Assembly (NCBI GenBank): GCA_016932295.1
Contig: JAFGDC010000450.1
Span: forward strand, 1 to 11,301
Source: a candidate division CSSED10-310 bacterium
Lineage (GTDB): Bacteria; CSSED10-310; JAFGDC01
DNA: 11,301 nucleotides
Direction: 5' to 3'
In this document: positions 1 to 7,216 of the stretch, piece after piece
Layout: each line of letters starts with the position of its first letter
Position numbering within the stretch: position 1 is the stretch's first letter
Position numbers and translations under genes: made by a program
The notes under the pieces: generated by a model
Told to the model about the DNA's origin: nothing
The model's database searches: none
What the model saw: only the letters and a program-made list of their open reading frames with translations

Positions 1-672
1 GGGAAATCCACCATGTTGAACCTGATCGCTGGTTTCAGCGACGTGCTGCCTCCCACCACCGGAGAAGTGCTGGTAAAGGGTGAACCGGTGACCGGACCCG
101 GCCGGGACCGCGGCATGATTTTCCAGAAATACAGTTCCTTCCCACATCTCACCGTTCTGGAAAATGTCGTCTTCGGAATGCGGCTGGATCGCGATCCCCA
201 CCAGCCATCCCACGCGGAAATGAGGGACCACGCCAGGGAATGGATCGAACGGGTCGGGCTGGCCGGTCACGAGCACAAGTATCCGGCACAATTGTCTGGC
301 GGTCAGCAGCAACGTGTCGCCCTGGCCAGATCACTCGCCCTCAAACCGCGTATCCTTCTCATGGATGAGCCATTCTCGGCGCTCGATGAACCAACCCGTC
401 TGGACATGCAGTGGCTGATGGTGGAATTGTGGACGGAAGTGGCTTCGACGGTGTTCATCGTGACCCACTCCATAGTGGAAGCCGCCTACCTGGGAGACCG
501 GGTGTGGATTTTCAGTCCGTCGCCCGGTAGAATCAGCGCCGAGTTCACCGATGTGTTTCCGCCTTCCCTGGATCGTTCACCCCTCGAGATGCAGGAGGAT
601 CCCGCTTTCCTCGAAGTGGTGAAGGAAATCACCGGGGCGTTCAACCGCATCGGTGGCTCCAGGGGGAAATGA
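1..672 (+). CDS. ABC transporter ATP-binding protein, NitT/TauT (SsuB/TauB/NrtD) type, 5'-truncated by window
   Basis: The reading frame is open from base 1, which starts inside the Walker A motif (GKST), so roughly 40 N-terminal residues lie outside the window. In the 223 visible residues I see the Q-loop ([18 protein letters not shown] at about 42), the signature LSGGQQQR (98-105), Walker B ILLMDEP (D122, E123), the D-loop SALD and the H-loop VTHS (H156). The continuation [19 protein letters not shown] is typical of ATPases that power uptake of nitrate, taurine, alkanesulfonates or similar small anions and organic substrates. That family works with a membrane permease and a periplasmic binding protein, which would be expected upstream. 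All ATPase motifs after Walker A are intact. The stop codon overlaps the next start, suggesting translational coupling. The substrate cannot be deduced. Confidence 0.93.
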   Translation, partial: GKSTMLNLIAGFSDVLPPTTGEVLVKGEPVTGPGRDRGMIFQKYSSFPHLTVLENVVFGMRLDRDPHQPSHAEMRDHAREWIERVGLAGHEHKYPAQLSGGQQQRVALARSLALKPRILLMDEPFSALDEPTRLDMQWLMVELWTEVASTVFIVTHSIVEAAYLGDRVWIFSPSPGRISAEFTDVFPPSLDRSPLEMQEDPAFLEVVKEITGAFNRIGGSRGK

Positions 673-1520
673 TGGCCGGCAGGCTTTCCTATTGGAAGTA
701 TCTCAAGGCGGCATTCAACGCCAGACCCCATATCAGGGGCCTGGGTCATCTGCCGGTCAACAAGATCCTGATGGCGGGATTCACCATCCTCGGCATTGCC
801 AGTCCAGGGTTCCTGTTCGTGGGCGCTGCCTTCGAGACCGCATACCTCATGCTGCTCACCTCCAACAGGAGATTTCAGCGCCTGGTGGAGGCCGGTGTCT
901 TCGACCGGAAGGCGGTGACTAATAATCCCACCATCGATTCCTACGTGGGAACCCTCGAGGGCGCCGGGCAGGCCAGGTTCAAGAAACTCGAAACCCGATG
1001 CAATCAACTGCTTCAGTTGGGGAAGGATTTCGACTCGCCGGATACCTCCCTGGCGGAGATGAAAACCTCCGGCGTCAACCGCCTGCTTTGGATATTCCTG
1101 CAGTTGCTGCGTTCCCAGCAGCTTATCGCCCATAATCTCAAGAACGTCGATCAACAGCGGATGCTGGCCGATATCAGGGAGATGGAGATGCGCCTCAAGC
1201 GGGAAGATCTCTCCGATTCTGTGAAGCGCTCGTTGGAGAGCACCATCGTCATCAAGCGCCGCCGCATGGAGAACATGGAGAAGGCGGCTGAAACCATGCA
1301 GGTGATCTCGGCGGAACTCGACCGCATCGAGGAGCAGGTTGAACTGCTCAGGGAAGAGGCGGTGGTGAACCGGGATCCGACCTTTCTCTCCGATCAACTG
1401 GACATGGTTTCCGGCACCCTGGCGGACACGATCTCGTGGATGGATAAACAGGAAGAACTTTTTCGGAGTATCGACGAGGATCTGATTCCGCCGCCACCCA
1501 TCGTGAATGAAGCCGAGTAA
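669..1520 (+). CDS. Membrane-hairpin plus coiled-coil protein, function unknown
   Basis: I do not recognise a named family. The protein has 283 residues. A hydrophobic stretch at about 33-64 has a Pro-Gly in its middle (SPG, 45-47), fitting a short hairpin or a long single span, and is followed at once by a basic segment ([12 protein letters not shown], 65-76). The rest is soluble and helical, with a charged heptad-like coiled coil at about 160-232, and ends in a Pro-rich tail (PPPP). Two in-frame ATGs, at 669 and 672, are both possible; the second sits better behind the purine-rich AGGGGG. The first overlaps the ABC ATPase stop. Twenty-seven bases separate this gene from the AAA gene. Membrane hairpin, basic border and coiled coil recur in the gene at 3329-4258, so the two may be paralogues. 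A membrane adaptor role for the neighbouring AAA ATPase is inference only. Confidence 0.82.
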   Translation: MMAGRLSYWKYLKAAFNARPHIRGLGHLPVNKILMAGFTILGIASPGFLFVGAAFETAYLMLLTSNRRFQRLVEAGVFDRKAVTNNPTIDSYVGTLEGAGQARFKKLETRCNQLLQLGKDFDSPDTSLAEMKTSGVNRLLWIFLQLLRSQQLIAHNLKNVDQQRMLADIREMEMRLKREDLSDSVKRSLESTIVIKRRRMENMEKAAETMQVISAELDRIEEQVELLREEAVVNRDPTFLSDQLDMVSGTLADTISWMDKQEELFRSIDEDLIPPPPIVNEAE

Positions 1521-1547
1521 CGCGGTGCGGAATCGGGAGGAGCTACC

Positions 1548-3332
1548 ATGAGCACTTTGCCTGCCTGGGCGGAAGAGATGCGCCAGGCGTTCCGTGCCGA
1601 GACCACCAGCCAGTTCATACTGCATGGCAACGTCAACGACCTTTTCCCCGTGGCGGAAGGTGGTGCCGCCTGTTCGTTCCTCTCGCTTCGCGCCTACCTC
1701 ACCGACGTGATGTTCGGGGGATTCGACGTGGTCATTCAGTACGACCGCGGCAAGGGTTTGAAGGTGGCTCGGGGGAGCGTCTATTTCGAGACTTTCATGA
1801 AAATCGTCCGGACCTATCGCGCCGATATCCTGGCGCAGGTGGCAGCAGGTGGCGCGCCTGATGGGGAACTGAACCTGGTGCTGCCGGCCGATCCCAAACG
1901 GGCGCTGTCCCTGGTGGACCGCTTCATCCGTATGAGCATCACCGCGCCACGGGCGTTCCGGCCGGATCAGGAAGGGCGGCTGCGCATCGCGGTGATCATC
2001 GATTATGCTGCCTTCGTGGCGCCGCACGCCGACCCGGTCTACATGTCCGGAGATCTGAGCGAAGTGGTCCTGAAACTCCTGGACTGGGCTCGCGATCCCG
2101 CTGTCACCAGCGCCTACATAGCCACCTGCCTCATCACTGAAAACCTCCTGGATCTGAATCAAAACCTGGTGGAGAACCCATATGCCGCCAAGATCATGCT
2201 GCCGCTGCCCGATGAAGCGGAAATAAGACGGTTCATCGACTCTCTCACCAGGGATGTCAGCGATTTCTCAACCATTTGCGAAGTGGACCGCCGAACACTC
2301 GCTCAACGCCTGGTCGGGCTTTCCAGGATAAATGTCTCTCATCTTATCCGACTGGCCTGGAAAAACGGCAGGGTCATCACCGGCGCCTACCTTACCGATC
2401 GTAAAAAGGAACTGATCGAGAAAGAGGTGTTCGGCCGCCTGGAGTTTGTCGAGTCCCCGTTCACCCTCGACGCCGTGGCTGGACACGAGGAAGCGATCGC
2501 CTGGCTCCGCCGTGATGCCGAACTGTTCAGGAGAGGCAAGGCCGGCGCTTTGCCCATGGGGTATCTCATCTGCGGCCGCATAGGTACGGGTAAGACTTTT
2601 CTCGTGGAATGCTTCGCTGGCGAAGTGGGTGTTCCAGTGGTCGAGCTGAAAAATTTCCGGGAGAAGTGGGTGGGGGCCACGGAAAGCAACCTGGAAAGAA
2701 TCTTCAACATACTGCACGCGCTGGGCCAGGTTGTCGTGTTCGTCGACGAAGCGGACCAGGTTACCGGCAAGAGGGGCGGCAGTGAGGGGGATTCCGGACT
2801 CTCCGGAAGGATCTACTCGATGCTCGCAAGGGAGATGAGCGACACCAAGAACCGCGGCCGCATCCTCTGGATCTTCGCCACCAGCAGACCGGATCTGCTG
2901 GAGGTGGATCTCAAACGACAAGGTCGGCTTGACATCCATATTCCACTGTTCCCGCCGCAGAATGCCGAAAGCCGCCGGCAATTGTTGGCTGCCATGGTCC
3001 GCAAGCTGAAATTAAAAGTCAATCCCGCTGACTTGCCAGAACTCCCGGAAAATGCGGAAATTGGTGGCAACGAGATGGAAGGGATGCTCATCAGGGCCAA
3101 CCGCCTCTATGAAACGAGGTCCGATCCGAACCAGGGCTTCGCCGAGCTGCTGGCGGCGACGGCTCGTGAATTCAGACCATCGGCCCATGTCGAAAGGTTG
3201 CGGCTCATGGATCTGCTGGCGGTGAAAGAGTGCACGGATGAACGATTTCTTCCGGAACGATACAAGGGAATGTCCCTGGCCGATCTGAACACCGCCATTC
3301 AGGAGATGAAGGCGAGGTTGGGGGAGATGTGA
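1548..3332 (+). CDS. Ycf46-like tandem AAA ATPase with degenerate first module
   Basis: This 594-residue protein starts behind a strong GGGAGGAG ribosome site. The C-terminal half (about 300-540) is a classical AAA module: Walker A GRIGTGKT (343-350), pore-loop-like KWVGATESNLERIF (from 383), Walker B VVVFVDEAD (D400, E401), sensor-1 region WIFATSRPD (441-449) and arginine-finger region LKRQGRLD (R457, R460). The N-terminal half (about 20-290) looks like an AAA/RecA fold without a Walker A: FILHGNVNDLF (23-33), a strand resembling Walker B (RIAVIIDYAAF, 146-156) and MLPLPDEAEIRRFIDSL (217-233). This order, and the linker into the second module (KKELIEKEVFGRLEFV), recall Ycf46-type proteins. 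Such ATPases remodel or unfold protein partners. The sensor-1 Asn seen in most relatives is Ser446. It is flanked by two putative membrane proteins in tight linkage, so it may act at the membrane face; the substrate is unknown. Confidence 0.88.
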   Translation: MSTLPAWAEEMRQAFRAETTSQFILHGNVNDLFPVAEGGAACSFLSLRAYLTDVMFGGFDVVIQYDRGKGLKVARGSVYFETFMKIVRTYRADILAQVAAGGAPDGELNLVLPADPKRALSLVDRFIRMSITAPRAFRPDQEGRLRIAVIIDYAAFVAPHADPVYMSGDLSEVVLKLLDWARDPAVTSAYIATCLITENLLDLNQNLVENPYAAKIMLPLPDEAEIRRFIDSLTRDVSDFSTICEVDRRTLAQRLVGLSRINVSHLIRLAWKNGRVITGAYLTDRKKELIEKEVFGRLEFVESPFTLDAVAGHEEAIAWLRRDAELFRRGKAGALPMGYLICGRIGTGKTFLVECFAGEVGVPVVELKNFREKWVGATESNLERIFNILHALGQVVVFVDEADQVTGKRGGSEGDSGLSGRIYSMLAREMSDTKNRGRILWIFATSRPDLLEVDLKRQGRLDIHIPLFPPQNAESRRQLLAAMVRKLKLKVNPADLPELPENAEIGGNEMEGMLIRANRLYETRSDPNQGFAELLAATAREFRPSAHVERLRLMDLLAVKECTDERFLPERYKGMSLADLNTAIQEMKARLGEM

Positions 3333-4258
3333 GAGGCAGAAGGCGTGGGAATCGCCACGGCATACCTGTGCCGCGTCATGGCTGTGGTCCGGAACTGGCG
3401 CCTCGGCGACGGGTCCGGGATCGGCCGCCGCCTCCCTGGCCGGTCCTCACGGATGAGGCATTCCTCCGGCCGTTGGCGAGGAGCAGCCTGACTCTCGTCC
3501 TGTTGGTGTTCATCAACATGCTGTTTACTCCTGGGCTGCCGTGGGTGGTGATTCCCTTCATCGGGATCCTGAAGCGCAACGTGGATCGATACTTCACGGT
3601 CCGGCGGCGCTTGGAGGTCTCCAGTCCCGCAGCGTCCGGGCCGCCACGGGCAGCGCGCGCATTTCCGGCTCCATCAGCCGCGGAACGGCAACTCAAGGAA
3701 CCGTACGCCGGGTATGTCCGTGAAGCCACCGGGTTGTCCGCCGAAATTCTGCGGGTGACCACCGAATTGAATGAGGAGGATCGTGCTTTTCTGGGGGAAA
3801 CAGAAGAACGGATAAAGACGTTTTTAACGGCTGTGGAACGATTCTCGAAACGAGCAGATGAGATCGAACAGGCGATCGCGCCTTATAATGAAAATATTCT
3901 GGACGCTCGCATCGGAGACCTGACCACTCGGCCGGCTGAGGATCTCACGGACCTTGAGGCCGCCAACCTCCGCCTGCTGCGCGATCAACGGCGCAATGTT
4001 ACCAAGGTAAAGGAAAGCGTTGCACGGATTAAAAACAACATATCGGGCACGTTGCTGGCCATGCGGAACGTCCACCTTGAACTGCTCCGGCTGGCTTCCA
4101 CTGCCGCCGGGTGTGGGTCCAGTGAACTGGCGGGAGTGAAAGCAAGCATTGCCGAACTGTCGGCGGATGTGGATGCGCTGCTTCAGGTTTCGGAAATGAC
4201 ACAGCCGTTGCTGGAGGACTACCAGCGGGGTCTTTCAGGAACCGGTGGCTCGTCCTGA
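3329..4258 (+). CDS. Second membrane-hairpin plus coiled-coil protein, function unknown; start uncertain
   Basis: As read from a GTG overlapping the AAA stop, this is 309 residues. Residues 1-38 are Arg/Pro-rich and unlikely-looking. Then come two short hydrophobic segments (about 51-66 and 69-82) split by PGLPW, a basic border (KRNVDRYFTVRRRLEV), a Pro/Ala-rich linker (about 99-118) and a long charged helical region (about 135-240) ending near LEDYQ. The segment FINMLFTPGLPWVVIPFIG faintly recalls small 2TM-domain proteins. The GTG has its purine tract only 2-3 bases away, which is poor. The alternative frame from GTG 3345 has a better-spaced GAGAGG and more typical codon use but ends at 3491, so either a lost base or a downstream start (for example TTG near 3473) is possible. 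The segment from about residue 40 onward is the reliable part. Its layout mirrors the gene at 669-1520. Confidence 0.68.
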   Translation: MRGRRRGNRHGIPVPRHGCGPELAPRRRVRDRPPPPWPVLTDEAFLRPLARSSLTLVLLVFINMLFTPGLPWVVIPFIGILKRNVDRYFTVRRRLEVSSPAASGPPRAARAFPAPSAAERQLKEPYAGYVREATGLSAEILRVTTELNEEDRAFLGETEERIKTFLTAVERFSKRADEIEQAIAPYNENILDARIGDLTTRPAEDLTDLEAANLRLLRDQRRNVTKVKESVARIKNNISGTLLAMRNVHLELLRLASTAAGCGSSELAGVKASIAELSADVDALLQVSEMTQPLLEDYQRGLSGTGGSS

Positions 4259-4318
4259 CCGGCCGTGACCACCGACCGCGATTCCCTCGCCGCGGCTTGC
4301 TGATGCGGGCACACCCCA

Positions 4319-4347
4319 TTGACAGCCGCCACCCCCCATTGTAGAAA
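4319..4347 (+). promoter_or_regulatory. Probable sigma70-type promoter for the ATP-grasp gene
   Basis: A perfect -35 hexamer TTGACA (4319-4324) is followed by a 17-base spacer and TAGAAA (4342-4347, four of six matches to TATAAT). It lies in the 146-base gap between the second hairpin protein and the ATP-grasp gene and would give a leader of about 50 bases before the ribosome site GGAAGGAG. This suggests that the ATP-grasp gene can be transcribed apart from the upstream operon. Confidence 0.5.
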
Positions 4348-4404
4348 CCTTGTGATACTCGCACGAGAGTAGGCAACGCAACCTGCACCCTGGAAGGAGC
4401 CAAG

Positions 4405-5781
4405 ATGGAACTGCTCAATCGAGTCAACAAGGATTTCCATGATCTGTTGGAACAAACCGATACGGTGAGCCAGATGAAGGAGCTGTCCGCGGCCATGCTT
4501 GAGAAGGGGATGCTCATGAAGGGCAAGCCGTTCCCAACCTTTCTCAAGCCCTATTTCGTGGATCTCGAGGACCGCAAATATTTCGAGTATTCGACCAACA
4601 TGGTCGTATCCTCGGTGAACAAGGTCTGCGAGGCGTACTTCAAAGAAGGCAAGTTCCAGGAATACATCGAATTCCACGGGCGGCTGGGTGAACTGTCCAA
4701 GGTAGATGCGCTATATCCCGGTTACCAGATCATCGATCGACTCGATGTATTCTTCAATCCGGAAAACAAAGAGCTGAAGTATCTCGAGTTCAACACCGCC
4801 GATCCCAGTGGCATGGGCTGGCACGATCAACTGCTTGCCATGTTCGACCGCATGCCCGCGGTCAAGGCGCTGCGGGATCGTTATAAACTCTCCGCCGACC
4901 TGCTGGTGAAGTTCCATATGCGGATCTTCCTGAGAAAGTATCGCCAGTGGTGCCAGGCCAAGGGTATCAAACCAGCGGATAAACCAAGCATGGCGTTCGT
5001 GTGCTGGAACGAGTCGACGATTCTGTCAGATTACTACGCCATCATTGAATACTACAGGGAGGCAGGCTACGACGCCCAGTTCGCCGATCCTCGGGAGTTC
5101 GATTACGACGGTCATAAACTGCTCCTGAAGGGAAAGCACATCTCCCTCGTGTACCGAGATTCGATGCAGGATTTTCTGCAGGATGAGTTTTACCCCGACT
5201 GCCAGAACATCCTGAATGCGTACCGCGATGGGAATGTATGCTTCATCAATCCGGTCAGCTCGGCCGCCGGCGGCTTCAAATCGGTCATGGAAATCCTGAC
5301 CGATGCCAAGTACGCGCACATGTTCACACCCGAAGAGAACGAGGCGAACCGGATGTTTGTGCCCTGGACCAGGAACTTCAAGGATGGCGCCACTACCTAC
5401 GGTGATAAAAAAGTGGACCTGGTCGCCCATGTCCGCGACAACAAGGACCTGTTCGTGTTGAAGCCTAACGCGGGGTATGGCGGATTCGGCGTCAAGATAG
5501 GCAGATACAGCGATCAGAATGACTGGGATCAGTACATCCAAAAGATCATCAGTGAGGATGTCCAGTTTACCGTTCAGGATTTCGTGCATATTCCCCAGGA
5601 TGATTTCCCGGTGGTGGAGAATGGAGAATACAAGGGATTCGCCAAGAAGAATGTCAATATCAACTTCTGGTCCCATGACGGGGAATTCGCGGGTTGCTTC
5701 GTGCGTGCCGCCGCGGGCAGCATCATCAACATCCACCAGGGCGGCGGTCTGGTTCCTGTCTATTTCGTGAGCGACAAGTAA
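4405..5781 (+). CDS. Circularly permuted ATP-grasp ligase, glutathionylspermidine-synthase-like
   Basis: The 458-residue protein starts at an ATG six bases behind AAGGAG. Characteristic segments are DRLDVFF (111-117), the acidic LEFNTADPSG (127-136), NESTILSDYY (202-211), LVYRDS (248-253), NPVSSAAGGFKSVMEIL (282-298), the nucleotide-binding glycine loop LKPNAGYGGFGV (352-363) and the C-terminal RAAAGSIINIHQGGGLVPV (434-452). This pattern fits the circularly permuted ATP-grasp superfamily, whose members join a carboxylate to an amine through an acyl-phosphate using ATP and Mg. Glutathionylspermidine synthase is one member, but no amidase/CHAP domain is present here, and the true substrates cannot be read. 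No signal peptide or membrane segment is seen, so it is likely cytosolic. It follows the AAA/hairpin genes on the same strand but has a likely promoter of its own. It may modify a small peptide, polyamine or protein tail linked to that system; this is inference. Confidence 0.85.
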   Translation: MELLNRVNKDFHDLLEQTDTVSQMKELSAAMLEKGMLMKGKPFPTFLKPYFVDLEDRKYFEYSTNMVVSSVNKVCEAYFKEGKFQEYIEFHGRLGELSKVDALYPGYQIIDRLDVFFNPENKELKYLEFNTADPSGMGWHDQLLAMFDRMPAVKALRDRYKLSADLLVKFHMRIFLRKYRQWCQAKGIKPADKPSMAFVCWNESTILSDYYAIIEYYREAGYDAQFADPREFDYDGHKLLLKGKHISLVYRDSMQDFLQDEFYPDCQNILNAYRDGNVCFINPVSSAAGGFKSVMEILTDAKYAHMFTPEENEANRMFVPWTRNFKDGATTYGDKKVDLVAHVRDNKDLFVLKPNAGYGGFGVKIGRYSDQNDWDQYIQKIISEDVQFTVQDFVHIPQDDFPVVENGEYKGFAKKNVNINFWSHDGEFAGCFVRAAAGSIINIHQGGGLVPVYFVSDK

Positions 5782-5814
5782 CCGGATCGAGCCTGGTCAG
5801 TCAGTACCCATCGT

Positions 5815-5849
5815 CCGGCGGGGGCGCGTCCCCGCCGGCTTCTTTCCTC
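5815..5849 (+). terminator. Probable intrinsic terminator of the ATP-grasp gene
   Basis: Arms CCGGCGGGG (5815-5823) and CCCCGCCGG (5830-5838) form a perfect nine-pair GC stem with a six-base loop, followed by the pyrimidine-rich CTTCTTTCCTC. It lies 34 bases after the ATP-grasp stop, between convergent genes. The T tract is interrupted, so termination strength is uncertain. Confidence 0.6.
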
Positions 5850-5881
5850 GCCGGGCCGGCGGGTTCCCATCGCCTTCAGGC

Positions 5882-6568
5882 TTACTTTCCGCTCCAGGCG
5901 ACCACCGGGTCCACCCAATCGGGCAACGGCCGGTAAAAGAATCCATGACCGAGTCCCAGAGACAACACCACCTCTTCATGCATGCCCAACTGCTCAGGAC
6001 TGCTTCGTTCGAACATGGGCGCGCAGGAACAGGCGTACGAGTCGATCGAATCATAGATCGACAGTACCTTGCCGCTGAAGGAGATGCCCCGTTCCTTCCA
6101 GTGCGCCATGGCTTCCTTGCTGCACCCCGCCAGCATGACGAAATGCACCGCTCTGTTTTGCAGCAGGCCGGACACTTCGGCGGCGATCATCGCTCCCTTG
6201 GATGCGCCCACCACCGTGATGTTCTGGGGCGGAACCCCCCCCGCCAGGAGCATGCGGACCTGCTCATCCACGCGCCTGGCATACTCCTGGATGTCAGTGC
6301 CCGCCTCCCGGACCTCGCTCACCACGGTGAATCCTTTCTCGCTGAAGACATTCAATATCCGCAGATACTCGTATGCCCCGTGAGTGGGATGGGTGGGTCG
6401 CGGTCCCTGGTCCTCGATAATCTTGCCGTGAAGGTAGAACAGATACTTCGCATTCACCTCGAATGACTGCGGAATCTCGTCGATGATGGCCGCCGATGTG
6501 AGTGGTATGAACGATGGTACGAGCGTGAACGCCGCGGTAGTCAGCACGATGAAGAGTGATCTGGCCAT
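5882..6568 (-). CDS. Secreted alpha/beta-hydrolase-like protein
   Basis: Starting at the ATG at 6568, which sits seven bases behind GGAGGG, the product is 228 residues. An upstream in-frame start at 6628 would put 20 extra residues before the signal peptide and is less likely. Residues 1-27 form a Sec signal peptide with a probable SAA cleavage site, so the protein is exported. The mature part shows an alpha/beta-hydrolase pattern: FYLHGKI (44-50, oxyanion region), nucleophile elbow GASKG (121-125, Ser123) after strand NITVV, an acidic candidate in IYDSIDSY (Asp173 or Asp176) and LGHGFFYRPLPDW (His208). The substrate is unknown; esterase, lipase or peptidase activity are all possible. Cysteines 149, 180 and 182 could form a disulfide outside the cytoplasm. 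It is transcribed towards the ATP-grasp gene and is separated from the upstream secreted peptidase-like gene by 192 bases. Confidence 0.82.
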   Translation of the reverse strand: MARSLFIVLTTAAFTLVPSFIPLTSAAIIDEIPQSFEVNAKYLFYLHGKIIEDQGPRPTHPTHGAYEYLRILNVFSEKGFTVVSEVREAGTDIQEYARRVDEQVRMLLAGGVPPQNITVVGASKGAMIAAEVSGLLQNRAVHFVMLAGCSKEAMAHWKERGISFSGKVLSIYDSIDSYACSCAPMFERSSPEQLGMHEEVVLSLGLGHGFFYRPLPDWVDPVVAWSGK

Positions 6569-6575
6569 GACGGTT

Positions 6576-6581
6576 CCCTCC
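6576..6581 (-). promoter_or_regulatory. Ribosome binding site that fixes the hydrolase start
   Basis: GGAGGG on the minus strand lies seven bases before the ATG at 6568, directly ahead of the signal peptide. This supports that start over the in-frame one 60 bases upstream. Confidence 0.75.
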
Positions 6582-6651
6582 TGTTCATGGACAGCATCAA
6601 GAATATCCCTGCCCGTCACGGTGGGCAAGAAGGAATTCCGTTGTCAATACT

Positions 6652-6683
6652 GCATGTTCCGACATGCCGGGATTCGTCCGGCA
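6652..6683. repeat. Two adjoining inverted repeats in the gap between two secreted-protein genes
   Basis: GCATGT (6652-6657) and ACATGC (6662-6667) form a six-pair stem over four bases. TGCCGG (6665-6670) and CCGGCA (6678-6683) form a second six-pair stem over seven bases. They share three bases, so they exclude each other. They sit downstream of the frameshifted secreted gene and upstream of the hydrolase on the minus strand. No clear T run follows, so they may be an operator or a weak terminator rather than a classic intrinsic one. Confidence 0.35.
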
Positions 6684-6760
6684 GTGGATTGACCGTGCAG
6701 AACCCAGCCCTTCCGTCGAACGGCGGATGATACTGCCTGGCCGGCTGTACGGACCGTCGG

Positions 6761-7216
6761 CTAGCTTCGCCGGCGCCGGTTCGTCCATAGCATGGCGGAC
6801 AGAACCAGCATCAACATACCCAGCCCCGGCAGTCCTGCTGCGGGCACCATGACCGTCTGGCATTCGTCAGGGATGCCATCGAGATCCAGATCCTGGGAAT
6901 CACCCGAGGCGATGTCGCATTCATCGGGGTAAAAGTTGCCGTTGCAGTCCTCACTGATACCGCAGAGAAGGTCGATGTCGTCGGGGATGCCGTTAAGGTT
7001 GCAGTCCGTGATTGCTCCGGTCCTCAGTTCGATATTGAGGTTGTAGGGACCGGGTTCCTCGGCCGCCTCCAGCCCCGATCCGGCCAGATCGGGATAGTAG
7101 GACAGGTTCGGAGCCCCCGAAAAGCCGACGTACCAGGTGGAACGCGTAACGGGCAGCATGACGGCGAGCGCCGGGTAATATCCGGAGCTGGCACCGGCAT
7201 CATCGCACTGCGCCAC
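6761..7216 (-). CDS. C-terminal part of the frameshifted secreted protein: Ca-binding-type repeats and membrane/sorting tail
   Basis: This reading frame has no convincing start of its own (the GTG at 7216 lacks a ribosome site) and continues the protein encoded at 7251-8988 after a one-base shift. Read through, the joined sequence runs DGVVTP-IFDDGLEPVAVAQCDDAG without a break in sense. It holds an extracellular-type domain, then three Asp/Asn/Gly-rich repeats (DCNLNGIPDD, DCNGNFYPDEC and DLDLDGIPDEC) of the kind that bind calcium in dockerin or thrombospondin type 3 segments. It ends with VPAAGLPGLG, a hydrophobic span and RRRRS, matching the general plan of exosortase-type C-terminal sorting signals (short motif, membrane helix, Arg cluster). 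I cannot assign a named sorting class. Confidence 0.72.
   Translation of the reverse strand: MAQCDDAGASSGYYPALAVMLPVTRSTWYVGFSGAPNLSYYPDLAGSGLEAAEEPGPYNLNIELRTGAITDCNLNGIPDDIDLLCGISEDCNGNFYPDECDIASGDSQDLDLDGIPDECQTVMVPAAGLPGLGMLMLVLSAMLWTNRRRRS
6857..7006 (-). repeat. Three DxNxxGxPDxC-type repeats (dockerin/thrombospondin type 3-like)
   Basis: These 50 codons hold three spaced Asp/Asn/Gly-rich units with Cys and a Pro-Asp core. The acidic side chains are spaced as in calcium-binding loops. They precede the C-terminal hydrophobic tail of the secreted protein. Similar cysteine-bearing units are frequent in Planctomycetota exported proteins; this is recollection of family pattern, not a search result. 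Confidence 0.7.

Noticed and set aside
1836..1858. Small CAGGTGGC-like direct repeats inside the AAA gene
   Set aside because: They encode an Ala/Gly-rich loop (VAAGGAPDG) and are too short and few to be a repeat element or CRISPR.
486..2162. 558-codon open frame on the minus strand opposite the ABC, hairpin and AAA genes
   Set aside because: It lies antisense to three genes with clear motifs and good ribosome sites, shows no domain, and is His/Arg/Gly-rich as expected for a shadow of GC-rich coding sequence.
2268..2981. 237-codon open frame on the minus strand within the AAA gene
   Set aside because: It is antisense to the Walker A and Walker B region of the AAA module and has no recognisable domain.
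5026..5736. 236-codon open frame on the minus strand within the ATP-grasp gene
   Set aside because: It is antisense to conserved ATP-grasp motifs; its residue pattern mirrors that gene and shows no motif.
6633..6653. TTGACA-like -35 on the minus strand (near 6641-6646) as the hydrolase promoter
   Set aside because: No acceptable -10 hexamer lies 15-19 bases downstream.
6597..6863. 88-codon minus-strand open frame across the gap between the two secreted-protein genes
   Set aside because: It overlaps the C-terminal tail of the upstream gene in another frame and has no recognisable sequence.
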